From positions 62,001 through 126,000 of the forward strand of contig LVLI01000281.1 in assembly GCA_001687465.1 (NCBI GenBank): a stretch of DNA of 64,000 nucleotides, in the 5' to 3' direction. How positions within the stretch are numbered: position 1 is the stretch's first letter; every line of letters begins with the position of its first letter. Under the pieces are notes generated by a model, which saw only the letters and a list, made by a program, of their open reading frames with translations, had not been told where the DNA came from and searched no databases. Of the stretch, positions 32,907 through 44,930 are shown in pieces. Made by a program: the position numbers and the translations under genes. The DNA is from Halocafeteria seosinensis. Its lineage: Eukaryota > Sar > Bigyra > Bicosoecida.

Positions 32907-33532
32907 TCCAGTGTGCTCTTCCCTGCAACACCTTCAATCCATTCCTAAAAGTCAGGTCGCGACTATTGTACGAAGAATCCCAAGCTTTTCAACATCGAAA
33001 TATACCAGTAGGAGACCTTTCACTCTTTGAACATCGAAAAGATCAAAGTTCATAAGATTGACGAGTTCGTTTCGTGATTGTCCAACCAACGCATCCGAAG
33101 TAACTGTTTTGTTCCCTCCAGACAACGACGATATATCCCCAAATCCATTTCCATGAGAGCATCGCAAGCTCTATGAACCCGATAGAGCAAACCCGGGGCG
33201 ACTCTTTTCGTATGTCCAGAGTCTTAAAAGCCTATGATAACGCTTAACAAGCTTGGAAACACCGAACTGAGTATCACTCAGTGGCACTCATTCATCACCC
33301 TATCGTGCAAACCTGCCACAAAAGAAGCTCAACAGACGACGCGCATCGTCACAATATAGCGTACAGCTTACATAATGCAATTCCTATTTGCGTGGGATGT
33401 GCTACGTCTGAACTTCGGTACAACCTTCACATCTATTTTACTCAGGGACTAGGGAGTACGAGGATAGACATTCTTCAAACCTCAAGTTTGAAATGATTCA
33501 CACGTACGGGACTGTCTATGGATCGGTAGGAA
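32907..33532. other. Intergenic or decayed sequence
   Basis: No intact gene. Minus-strand frames at 32952-33167 and around may be further remnants of the Ku70-like gene, but I cannot align them to the family. Confidence 0.35.
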
Positions 33533-35682
33533 TCAAAATTCTAAAGGACGAACTCGCATAAAGTCTTCAACTACACTATCATCCACCTTCCTTCGATTTT
33601 CTTGCTGGGTTGCAATCATTTGGTCCACCACCTCGATCAACCGCTTCTTCACTTCACCTGTCAACACATTCCCCTTGGCATACTCACGGCCAATATGAGC
33701 CAGTTCATCGTCACTATCGAGGAAAAACCGAAGATATTGGAAAGCTACATCTTGCTCCAAATCAGCACCATGCTTGCGTTGGAGCTCCTCCGTCGCTTGG
33801 CCACCACTAAACGCATGTTTATTTATCTGCATCCCATTTGAAGGAACAGTGTGTTCAGACACCCACCAGAGTAAAGAAACCAGGGTTCTAATATGCTAGA
33901 CGAACCTTTTTCTTGATATCATTATATGTGTCCGTAACATAAATTGCTGAATTTGTTGCACTAGCACTCATTTTACCTTTGGCACCTTGCAGCGCGGGAA
34001 AGAATTTGCTATGTATCAGTGCAGGTTTTTCCCAACCCAGTCGAGGCGCAACGTCTCTAGTCATTCGGAAGTACGGATCCTGGTCGATTGCCTGCAACGC
34101 AAAAAACAATGGGAAACAAAATAATCGCGTCGCGGAGAAAACAAAGATAGTCGAGGACACACATACCTGTGGAATGAGGCACAGCATATCTTTCTTATTT
34201 CCAAACAGATCTGCGAATGATGTGCAGAAAGAGGGTGCAGCTTGTATCGCCGGAAATGCTTGTTTACCAATGTTATCCGAGTCACTAAAACCAAATATTC
34301 CTCGGGATTGGCTAAAGGTAACACTCTTTTGTATCTTAAGGATATTCGGGTACATGCGGCCAACGTAATCAATGTCAGAAAAAATAAACGTCTTCTTTAA
34401 ATCAAACCCGCATGCAATAATATCCTTGGCATTTTGCTTTCCCAGTCGGTACGCCTCTTCAACGGTCAAATCCTTCCACAAGAACTTTTCATCATCAGTA
34501 AGCTGAATAACGACAGGAACGTTGAATACTTCTTGCAGCCACTGAGTGAATTGGAACGGTATCAAATGACCTAAATGCAAGGATTCGGAAGAAGGGCCAC
34601 GACCTGTATACAAGTAGAATTTCTCCCCTTTCTCATACCGATCAAGAAGAACGTCGAGGTCACGATGGGAGAAAAACAACCCACGCCTAAGAAAGCGATG
34701 AGGCTTCCTTCCTGTCAGCTTTTCCATCCTTTCCAAGATGCTTTCATCAACTTTGCTCGTACCGAAATCGCGAAGTAGTTTATTATAGTCCACTCCGTCG
34801 TCCGCTTCCACCTCCCAGGGTGTTACGAGTTGGGCACTTAGATGACCCTCAGCGGCGAAACCAGCATTCTTAGAAGCGGTTTCGTCTTCTTGATGAGTGG
34901 CTGGTTTCCTCTCAGTGGAGGGCTGCTGGAGTCGTTGAGTCTGCCTCTTAGTGCTTTCCACATCCTTGCCTTTTTCTTTCTTCGGCTTTGCAAGATTGAA
35001 TGAAGCTATGTCGTCTATTGACGGAGGATCATCCAGCGTTTGATCAAATGTCACAGAGTCCGTTGCAATGCAGCTAAAATTGATTGTGAGTTCGCCACGT
35101 TTAGGAACATATTTCGTCTTTTCGACGGTGAAGCTCGCGATAAATCCTGTATTTGTCAAGACTGGTTGGTTCTCACTCAAAACATTGAGGTTCCACTTTG
35201 GGATGTATACCAGCTTTAATCTTGTGCTATCTGGGTTCACTAGAGCCACATCGTAGATACAGTAGCCGTAGCGTTCCTCGGCAGTACTTCGGTCCATTTC
35301 AAAGACATATACAGGGACGCTTTCTTTGATTTTCGCTTCCGTTTGATCAATAACTTGTTGGATCTCATCATCCGTTGCAGGACTCTGTATCATGAACGCT
35401 TGCCGTCTCTGAGAAAGGAGTGGGCACTATTGTTCACACCCATCGTTCCATACGTACCTCCTTATCCCGGAAGACTTGGATGGTCAATGCAGCTCGGTTG
35501 CTTCCGAGCAATTTCAGGCTCTTTGTGGTCTGGGCCGTGGGCATCCGAAAAACGGAGACAGCGGCACCCTGTACAGTGCACAATAGAGGTGAGGGAGAGT
35601 GAGGAATCGTCTCGAAGTCATTTCATACCTTGAGCACCCTTGCCGCTGTCTGAATGGCGGCGTTTGTGGCCTTTTCGCTCAT
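33533..35682 (-). CDS. WARS: Tryptophanyl-tRNA synthetase, eukaryotic cytosolic type, with N-terminal extension
   Basis: Exons (minus) 35682-35629, 35568-35458, 35384-34167, 34091-33906, 33826-33533 give 620 aa. The class I signatures are present: HIGH-type LHLGH (about 325) and KMSAS (about 503). Diagnostic eukaryotic blocks include [21 protein letters not shown], and [19 protein letters not shown], followed by NKHAFSGG in the last exon. The enzyme charges tRNA-Trp in the cytosol. Residues 1 to about 215 are an extension with [20 protein letters not shown], weakly ADF-like, followed by a Lys/Glu/Gln linker; it is not a WHEP domain. The intron 34092-34166 (75 nt) is in frame and stop-free. 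The last donor, GTTCGT, is unusual but the family continuity across it ([13 protein letters not shown]) is convincing. Confidence 0.93.
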
Positions 35683-36130
35683 TTTCGACGATAAGAGAAA
35701 CACCCCCAACAGAGAGGAGAGAAAGAAAGAGTTTCAATACGATATTCCCACGTGCTGTTTCTGAGGTATAACCCTTCCATAAGAAAACAACTCTTTGTCA
35801 TCATCTATGTCGTTCCTCGTTGCGACCGCTCTTTCTTTTCGTCGACTTCGGTCGAGATTGAGGAAGCGCCGCAGCGCTGCATGTATAACAAACACGGTAT
35901 ACAATAATAAATACATCTCTATATGGTTGTATCACCATTACCAGTACACATCTACACACAAGACGTTTATCTCTCCGAACTACGGGTATACATGTTTACA
36001 TTCAGTTGCAAACGTCCTACATGTATCTTCTCAATTTTCACGGATCTGGATCTTGTTGCAACCAGTAAACAGGACGATATCTGTACACCATACAGCTTCT
36101 CAACTGGCGGTTGCTATACCTTAGGATAGA
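35683..36130. other. Intergenic upstream of TrpRS
   Basis: No gene seen; short frames only. Confidence 0.5.
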
Positions 36131-36758
36131 GTGTCACTAGACTTTTTTCAGTCTCTCGGTGAAGTGGGGTTTATCCAGAGGGGCAGAGCGCAGGGGCGAT
36201 CTTCCCAGTCTCGCATGCGGGATGGGATCCGTTTTGCCAAAAAGACACCTCCCATGCTTCGACGCGACTTGACCGAGTTTGCGAGGCGTTTCCTCGCAGA
36301 GAACAACTCGGAGGCAGTGATGAGGAGAGCGGCCATAGTGATAAACTGGCTCGCAGTGGGACGCGCTGATGAAGTCGCTCTGATGACGTGGAATTGCCTG
36401 TCACTTCCCATAACTGGAGAATACCTCACTGCTGATTAAAAGACATCGACATTCCATGACATTTTTTCTGGATAGGTCAAAATATGAGACAGATTACTTG
36501 CACTGCTTAGGTAGTTATCTCATAACCTCTCCTCTCGAGGAAACCATGGTGAGCAACACTTTATTTTCCCACAACTCGACCAAATTGACTACGTGGTTGA
36601 AGGAAAAAGATGAGGAAAAGGTCAATTACGTCGGTACACCTTTGCGCATTGGCGCATCCAATCAAATGGCAAACAATCGGGATGTATTACATCATATAAT
36701 AGCGCGTGGAGGCTGGGAGTGTCAAGGGATCAACAATGTTTTCCACTATCTGCTGTAA
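36131..36758 (+). pseudogene. Broken tyrosine recombinase (mobile-element integrase)
   Basis: Two adjacent frames join into a tyrosine-recombinase-like catalytic domain. Frame one (to 36439) has LTEFARRFLAENN and VINWLAVGRADEVALMTWN, matching the first catalytic Arg box (GR.dE...L.W). Frame two (from about 36440, first ATG 36456) reads KRHRHSMTFFLDRS, then TPLRIGASNQMANN and IIARGGWECQ...FHYLL, matching the H/R-x-x-R box, the GGW block and a final Tyr. The frames differ and a TAA stands at about 36437, so the gene is interrupted. No terminal repeats, reverse transcriptase or other element gene is recognised nearby. Possible sources are Crypton- or DIRS-like elements. The family call is by eye and moderately secure. 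Confidence 0.65.
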
Positions 36759-39195
36759 TTGTTCGAGAGCATAAAAGTAAACGTCGGAGGACGGGTCACA
36801 TTTGTGTGTGTGTGTGAGGACGGGCGTTGGCACGATGGACTGATTATAAAACGGGTGCGTATCTACCCCGCCTCGTATTCACGACTGAGGATAACCGCAA
36901 GGATAGGTATTGAAACTTACACTCATCTCTTTGGACAAAACACGGCAATTTTTCGTGATATTTCGTCAGGATGTACACCGATCACTGGACTGCTTCACGC
37001 GATGTTAGCGAGCCTGCTAATGTACTTCAACGATGTCCTTACGGATTGGGGATCCAAATCTCATATTATTCAGATCACCGACGCCGCATCACAGTCCGGT
37101 ATTCAATACTTAACACTAATCATGTGGGGACGACTTTTCAAAAACGACTTTAACAAGTGCAATCTTGACAATATTTCCACACACACACAAATGTGACAGA
37201 TAGCCCACCGGCCGGGAAGTTATTTCCAGCAGTGGCATTGTAAGTTCTCGTGAGTACTGCACGCGGGTGAGCTGTAAACAATGGGAACACACACACAAAT
37301 ATGGGAACAAGGAGTATAGCAGTTTTCGCAGAGAATACACATATCCTGAGAATCCAGTAAGAATACTATCAACTTCACTCGATATTCCCTTGCAAGTGCT
37401 TCAAGGTAGATGGGTCAGTAAAACGACGCCTTTTCACGCAGTTCAATGCGGGAAAAGCGCCGCTCCAAAAAAAGTTGCTTTTTGCCGATTACGCAATATG
37501 TAGCCTATCTTTCACGAAACAAATTAGAGTAATAGTCACTACTTTCAAATCTTCTCTATGCTATAAAAAGATCTGGAGGAGTTACCTGCTGTTTTCGTTG
37601 CAAACCCTATGAAAGCGCTTTGGGAGATTTATCTTTTGCCCGGTCAACGCTTGTACTTGTAGATGCCGCTAAAGCAACCGACTTCCCACTTTTACTCTAA
37701 TAGTGTTTCGTTGAATGCTAGCATTGATTCAGAACGGCACGCGCTAATACATCAATATTTGCTCATGCCTGTAAGCTTCTTGTTGTCTGTTGAGGACATA
37801 GGAGGGGCTACACTAACAGGGATTCGAAGTGTGTACGTAGGACTAAGCACTGAGGGAATGACTGTAATACTGGGCTTCACGCTGCCCAAACGCACACGGC
37901 TACTTCACCCTGTCCGTGTTCTGTGTATGCTCTATTATAATGTACTGACTATATCTCCTTCGCTACTCTGATAGCGTGAGCCCTACGGCAGTTCTGTATA
38001 GTCATGAATTCTGTGTATACGTAGCGTTTTCACAGCCCCCGGGACTTTGATAACAGTACTCGCATTATCTATGGTGTAATCAACGCAATAATGGCCGACT
38101 GAATAAGCGCATGTCCTCATGTATGCCTTCGTTTTCCCACTCTCAACGCACAATACCACAAAGATGATCCGATATTCCGGTATGCAAAGTGTCGATGGAC
38201 GAGTTTGTGGGGCTAAGACATGCCACTTTGGACCTTGACATCCCTTCAATTCTGCCGACACAGCCAGTTCAGGAATGACGAATTGTAGTTGGACTTGCAA
38301 GTGGTCCCTATCTCTGCAAACGTCCAGTACCACTGTGTGACCGGAGGTCAGCCACGTGACGCTTTTCGCCCATGTTGTACAAGAACAATGATACCCAGCC
38401 ACCGGTTAGGTCTTAAAGAAGGTCCCAGTTACAAGCTCCCAGTATAGATCCCATTGCCGCGCGTTTAGGCAGGGCTCAGTTCCAAAGTGTCTTAGCATGG
38501 CGAGGAAGCCGAAACACTGCAAGTAGATGTGGCCCCTACCGTTCACCATAGCACAGTCTCGAATAACTGCATTCGCATGTCTCTTTCAGTAAGTACTGTG
38601 TACGAAGCAACAAATTAGGCTCCCCAAACCCGCGGGGCAAGTGGGGTCCGAATTCGGCATATTTTAGAGTACACATATGTGTGGAGTTCGTCTCGGCATA
38701 AATAACGACGACAACGATAGGCACCTAGTACAAGCCGGTTTTTGTTATACAAGAATCTGTAAACAGATTGTGTATCACTTCGCCGCATGCCATTTCCGCA
38801 TGCGTCTCTTGAAGTTACTCTCTGTCTGGAAATTCCTCTGTAGAATGCTGCGCAAGTAATGCCCAATACGGCGATAGTTTGTGTGTACGGCGTATGAAGG
38901 GAGGCGTAGCCTCGGCTGACGGGCGCTTACTATAGTTGAGGTTGAATGTGTACAGTGTACACGGAATTCCTCTGCCTGGAATGTTCCATCATTCGACCTC
39001 TCAACTTCAACCTCTCGGAACTTTTAGACGCGTTGCATCTTACAGAAGGAACTAGAACGATAGAATTGTTGATGGCAATCTTTTATAAACTCGCGGGTAT
39101 ACGTAGAGCAGATTGTTGCTTTTGTATATACTTGATAAAGTGCCTAAATCACTGCGTTATTCTTTGTGGAGAAAGGAGACGTCGAACGAAGCAGA
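36759..39195. other. Gene-poor stretch of about 2.4 kb
   Basis: No supported gene on either strand. The frames present (for example 145 codons at 36759-37196 plus, 102 at 37663-37971 plus, 139 at 37983-38402 minus) show no family motif. Together with the recombinase remnant this may be the body of a decayed mobile element. Confidence 0.5.
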
Positions 39196-42098
39196 ATGTC
39201 GGTAGTAGGAGTAGATATAGGAAATGCAAATTTCCTCGTGGCAAGTGTCAAGAGAGGAGGCGTGGATGTGGTCCTCAATGAGAACTCCCAGAGGGTAAAC
39301 CCGTACGTATACGCAGTTTGCACCATTTGTTCTATTTTTTGAAATTCGACAGACAGGGACAGTGGATTTCCCTGCTAGGGGTGGTGTAGGGGGAGCAATT
39401 GCCCAGATGCTTTTTGTGGTTTCCTTCCCAGTGACACAGCGACTTTGACCGACTTTCTTCCATGTTTTGCAGTTGTTTGGTATCATTTGGAGGTGCTGAA
39501 CGATATTTGGGGGACCAGGCTTCCACACAAGTGCGTATGAACTACAAGAACACTGTGACGGACATTAAGCGCCTAATTGGAAGGAAGCGCTCGGACCCTG
39601 CTGTCGAACACGAAGTGCAAAACTTCTTAAATTACGAAGTTACTTCGGACAACAACGATGAAGTTTTGATCAAAGTCAACTACAATGAAGAAGAAAAGCA
39701 CTTCACTCCCCAACAGATTTATGCTATGCTGCTCCAAAAAGTCAAAGAAATAATCGCTGATTCTGCGGCTAACGATGCAAAGGCGGCAGGAGTAGCCAAA
39801 GACAATGAATCCGCCAAGAATGCGGGAATTTCTGTAGCGAACAATATGGATCTGGTTCTTTCAGTTCCAGCATACTTTACCAACAGGATGCGTCAGGCTC
39901 TTCTTGACGCCTGCAAAATTGCTAAGGTTAACTGCCTACGACTTATCCATGAGTCTACCGCCATTGCACTAAGTTATGGCATCTTCAAGTCAGCGAAGCG
40001 CGAATTTTCAGATGATCAAGATACTAAGGTGATGTTCATTGATGCTGGACATTCCAATCTGACCGCATCGGTAGTTTCGTTCCGTAACGGAGCGCTTAAA
40101 GTGCTTTCCACAGCATGCGATCCCTATTGCGGTAGCCGAGACATTGATCAGGCTCTCGGAAAGCACTTCGCCGACGAATTCCGACAGAAAACAGGTTTGG
40201 ATGCTTGGAGCAAACCGAAGGCTCGCATTAAATTTCTGAACCAAGCTGAGCGTACCAAGAAGACCTTAAGCCCCTACGGTGTCGATAAAGCTCCTGTGAA
40301 TATTGAGTGCGTAATGGAGGATCAGGACTACTTCAGCACGATGGATATTGAGACCTTTGAGAAAATCGCCCAACCGGTTGCTGACAGGGTACCTGCAGTT
40401 ATACATCGCGCTCTGAACGTAGCAGGGGTTACTGCTAAGGACTTGACCAACGTGGAGGTAGTGGGCGGCGGATCCCGGCCTCGTATTGTTAAGCGTCGAA
40501 TGGCGGAGGCCTTGAATATGAAAATTGATGACAAGGAAGGTCACGAGTTAAGTACCACTCTAAATCAGGATGAGGCTGTTTCGCGAGGCACTGGATTGCA
40601 GTGTGCCATTCTTAGCCCGAAATTTAGAGTGAAACCCTTCGATATCGAAGATACTGTGTCTTATCCAATTAGAGTTTCTTGGGACCCCGATTCTAGCGAC
40701 TCAGAACAATCTGACAACTCTCTGGTGATTTTTAAGCCAGGCGACACCTTCCCAGCCACAAAACGTGTGACTTTCAAGCGTTGGGGCAGTTTCACGATTT
40801 TCGCCGAGTATCTCAAGGAGGCAACCGAAAAGCAGGGTCTAGATTTCCCTGAAGGACAACCGACAGACATCGCGAAGTTCGCAATCGATGGAGTTCAGAA
40901 GCCGGCTGATGCTGATGAGAACACTCAGCCACCCAAGATTCGTGTGGACATCAGATTAGATCTCTCTGGCTGCGTCCAACTTGTCAAAGCAGAATACTTG
41001 CAAGAAGTCTTCGAAACTGCTCCTCCAACTCCGAGTCCTCAGTCCCAAGAAGAGAATGCTGATAAGCCTATGAAGGGCACCGAAGAGAACACTGAAGGTA
41101 AGGGCGAGGGCGAGCAGCAGCAAGAACAAGGGAAGCAAAGGGAAGAGGATGACAAAGAGATGACAGGTGAAAAGTCTGAAGAACAACAGAAAACGGAAAA
41201 AGAACAGGAAAAGGACACAAATAACAAAGAAGAGAAGGAAAAGAAGAAAAAGCGTGTGAAACGTCATGATGTAGGCTTCAAGACTGTAAAACTCGATGGT
41301 GAAGGTGGGCTTGAAAATAAGACGCTTGAAACCGCGATCAATGATGAGCTCGCGATGTACGAAAGAGATAGAGAAATTCGAGCGACACAAGATATGCGAA
41401 ATGACTTAGAAACATACATCTATGGCATGCGGTCCGCCTTACAGGATAAGTACTTTGAATACGCCTCGAAAGAGGAGAGTCAGACGCTACAAGGTAGTTT
41501 AGACACAACCGAAAATTGGCTGTACGAAGACGGGTTTGATGCCACTAAGGAGCAGTATCGAAGCCAGTTGAATGAGCTCCGCAAAGTCGGTGACCCTATA
41601 GAGAAGAGAAAGTGGGAGGAAGAGAACCGCGAAGCGGAGGTTAATAACTTGCTTACGGTAATAGAACAGTACAAAACTGTGCTCTCCTCCACCGATGCGA
41701 AGTATGAGCATTTATCCGATTCGGATCGCGATACTTTGCGAGCTGCTACTAAAGAGGTAGAGGAATGGTTACGAACGAAGCAAGATGAGCAGGGGGCGAA
41801 AGCGAAACACCACGACCCAGCGTATACAGTCAAGGATATGCGTGAAAAATTGGATCGATTGCATAGGGAGTGCGCTCCGATCAAGAATAAGCCGAAGCCG
41901 AATCCACCAAAACCAAAGAAACAGGCTGAGGAGAAGAAGGAAAATCAAGACCAAGAGGAAAACAAGGGAGAGAATGATGTTAACATGGATGGTGAAGAAA
42001 CATCCCCGGCTGAGCAGAATGGTGGGAATAAAGGTGAAGAGACACCGCAAGAGACGAACGGCGGTGGGGAAAACGATGCCGAAATGCAAGGGAATTAG
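39196..42098 (+). CDS. Hsp110-type (HSP70 superfamily) chaperone
   Basis: Exons 39196-39302 and 39473-42098 (170-nt intron, long for this window) give 910 aa. The first exon encodes VGVDIGNANFLVASV, and the junction rebuilds NSQRVNPCLVSFGGAER. The nucleotide-binding domain (about 1-385) shows VLSVPAYFTNRMRQALLDA, LIHESTAIALSYG, MFIDAGHSNLTASVV, and VEVVGGGSRPRIV. The substrate domain (about 390-520) is followed by a very acidic Glu/Lys/Gln-rich insertion (about 530-610) and the long helical lid typical of Hsp110. The C-terminus is Lys/Glu/Asn/Gly-rich without EEVD or HDEL, so it is probably cytosolic. Hsp110 proteins serve as nucleotide exchange factors for Hsp70 and as holdases. The GTACGT donor is chosen over a nearer GTAAAC because only it keeps frame. 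Confidence 0.93.
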
Positions 42099-42180
42099 TT
42101 AGCTTCATACATAACAATAAACGCGTGTATATTTCATCCGGTTAGTTGTCTTGAGCACCAAACGAGTGTAGTACTTTTGA

Positions 42181-43758
42181 TCACTGCTGTTTACATTCTG
42201 GCGGCTGCTCCTCTTGCGCGTTAGCTCCCGATGACTGTGCTTGGAATTGGTTTGCTATGGCTGAAAAATCGTTGTTACCACTGCCTTGGGAAAATGCCGC
42301 CTTGATTGCTTCACGAACGTCTTCCTCGCCTTCTTCATCAGACGAATCCTCTTCGTCGTCTTCTTCCAAGGTAGGAGCCTCATCATCGTCCTCCTCCTCC
42401 TCGTCCTCTACCTCGTAATCCTCGTCTCCCATTTCTCCATTATAGCATTTGACAGCACTAGGGATTACTTGATCCTGCTTGCCAGAAAAAAGCACAAAGA
42501 GTTTCACAATGAAGAAAACGAGGTGAGCTCCCAGATAAGAGGTAGGTGCATACCTTAATCGCCATAGCAATATCTACATCCGACTGAAGCCGATACTCCA
42601 ACTCTTCAGCTTCGTCTTCCTCCATTTCGTACACATTTTCGATCGTAAATTGATCGAAGAACCGGAAAAAGCTGCAATTTGACATCGCGATGGATTACCA
42701 CACACACACCTCTGTACCAACATTCCAGAGAACTCACCTTTCCCGTTTCTCCGACTTATTTGAGCCTTTCTTTCCCTTTCGTCCTTTCTTCTTTTTCTGT
42801 TGTACGGTGACGTCTTTTCCGGGACACCACTCAATATCGCACCTGCCAAATCAAAAATAGTAAGCATAGAGAGCACACGACTCGTGGAAAGAGCGACTCA
42901 CCCGGCGATTCGAGTAGGATCCGGAGAGGCGTAAGCCGGGTCATACATATTGTTGATGGGTATCTCTTTCGTGAGAACGGAGTTCTTGAAGTACGGATTG
43001 GAAGCAAAGTGGAACGACAATTTGAACCCATTCATATCCTCTAAATGACTCCATTCGATATCTTCCAGATATTGGAGTACATCCTCATCCCATTCTTCAA
43101 TATAATCTGTGATTTCACCATGCTGCTGCAATGCTTTCAGCCAAAATCCTGGCACTCCATTGCTTGCAGCTTCTTCATGATTGCCTTGTATAATAGCTCG
43201 ACGTTTACTCAAGTGGGGAAGCATATCTGAGAGATACTTTTCCGCTAACTTTTTTCGCTCTTCCACAAACTGCTCCTTGATTTTGTCGAGTTCTGTTTGA
43301 ATCTCCTCCAACTTTTGAATGTTCTTTTCCACATTGGGATCACTCTCTTTTTGTGCCGTACTTCCTCCTTCTCCAGTTCCAGCGGTCGTCAAGGTCGTGG
43401 TGGCGTTCGAAATGGCACCAGCGGTGGTAGACGAACTGGAGGATGCGGGGTCCGTGGACGTTGCCTGACTAGTTTCTGCCATGGTTGTGCTCTGGAAATG
43501 TTCCTGTAAAGCAAATACAGATATACAGCAAAATGAACAGGACCTATAGGTCCCCCAAGTTCAATAAACTTCCATATCTATCTTACCGCCAAACGATCGA
43601 CTGCAAGGATCAAACACATAGTAGGGAATATATAAACACATAAATTTGCCACATATTGGGTCGTATAACGTACAGGGAGAAGCTGGAGTAAAGGCTGAAG
43701 TTGGAGCTGCTGGGGTGCTGCTGCTCTGCGGCGCCCCTCCTTTCTTTTTCCGTCCCAT
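42181..43758 (-). CDS. NAP1: Nucleosome assembly protein (NAP1/SET family)
   Basis: Exons (minus) 43758-43674, 43600-43587, 43503-42902, 42842-42738, 42671-42554, 42474-42181 give 405 aa. Exon 2 is a 14-nt microexon. The two 5' exons add MGRKKKGGAPQSSST... in frame; if they are untranslated or wrong, the ATG at 43482 gives 365 aa. The NAP core runs from the dimer helix (KLEEIQTELDKIKEQF) through KRRAIIQG, VPGFWLKAL, EEWDEDVLQYLEDIEW, FKLSFHFASNPYFKN, and SFFRFFD to VIPSAVKCYNGE. The C-terminus carries a Glu/Asp tract (about 310-350). Such proteins chaperone H2A-H2B or H3-H4. The order of blocks fits NAP1 better than SET. Its 3' end faces Hsp110 with 82 bp between stops. Confidence 0.93.
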
Positions 43759-44930
43759 TGCTGTCTATTCACCACAAGGTAGAACCCTCGAAAAGTAACT
43801 ACCGATAACTGTCTCTTTGCTGTTTATCAACACTCACAAGGGACATCAATCTGCAGCAGAAGAGCACACCCCGTCGGGAGGACGGAGTCACCTCAACCTC
43901 TGGGGGGCAAGTTGCGAAGTTGCGAGGTCCGACCCGGAGGTCGCTCGTGTCAATCCCGGGTTCCCGGCGCTGTAGGACCCTCTGGACGGAGGACCGAAGG
44001 AACTTTAGACGAGGCGCTGTCGGACCCTCTGGACGGAGCACCGAAGGAACTTTAGACGACATTGTACTACAATGATTGTAGGATGTATTGTGACAATTGG
44101 CCTGGCTCATGTTGTTCTACGGACGCAAGATGAACATGCAAATGGAGCTTTTTCGCCGGCCATACAGTAAGCAGCCGGAAGACGCTGCTTCTATGTGGTG
44201 GAGGCCATGTTCCCATGATATGAGCGCATCCAGGGATGTTTCACGTAATAGAATGTATGATTCTTGTGTCTATTCCAGCATGCGCAACAACGTGTGTTCG
44301 TAGGAGATGATTATGGTGCAGTAACGCGCTTTGAAATCAAAAAAGGACGCACTCAAAACCTGATGGAGCCATTTTAGGTCCATTCCGGCTGAGCATGATG
44401 ATGATCGTTTCTATCAAGCATCTGTTGGATTCTGTGTGTACAGAGGGTATTTCTCTTGGAAGCTTCATTTTCCGACAGTCGGAAACTTGAAAATATCGAT
44501 GGGACAGTTGAGTCAACGATCTAGAATAGATACTGTATAGTTTATTTAGCCACCTTAACCGAAGTTGACCGTTAGTAGGGAAGAGGTTGGCTGTCTTTGA
44601 TGGAAGACTTGGTCGGCGTGTGCCAGCTGCCGCAAAATTAGAGTGACGGTCGCCTGTGGCTCGAAGCGAGGCACGTCGATTTACTATACAACACAGCGAG
44701 TATGTGGATGTTTGCTTGGTTCTGTACCGACAACTTCACGTGATATTTTGTATTTTAATTTGTGCTGTCGTCGAACTAGTTGGGCATTTCGTTTTCCCTC
44801 TTTGATTTCTACAAAACGCCGGTTGGATGGATGAACTCATTAACGTACACAATACACACCATCCTGGTAAATTCCCCTGAAGAGAATGAAAAGCGTGTCA
44901 GTGCATTATGCTACCATAATGAAAAAATCC
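43759..44930. other. Intergenic between NAP1 and H+-PPase
   Basis: About 1.2 kb with no gene I can support. A 103-codon minus-strand frame at 43799-44110 overlaps the tandem repeat below and resembles nothing. It may be leader sequence of NAP1. Confidence 0.5.
43966..44059. repeat. Two tandem 47-nt repeats
   Basis: Copies at 43966-44012 and 44013-44059 differ at only two positions and directly abut. They lie about 210-300 bp upstream of the NAP1 start, in a locally GC-rich patch. Confidence 0.95.

Noticed and set aside
37983-38402. 139-codon minus-strand open frame in the gene-poor island
   Set aside because: No family resemblance, no plausible neighbours by splicing; length alone is not enough.
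38615-38680. Possible tRNA-like stretch (GGGTCCGAATTCGG-type core)
   Set aside because: I could not build acceptor, D and anticodon stems around it.
43799-44110. 103-codon minus-strand frame over the 47-nt tandem repeat
   Set aside because: Its apparent openness is partly due to the repeat and GC-rich composition; no homology seen.
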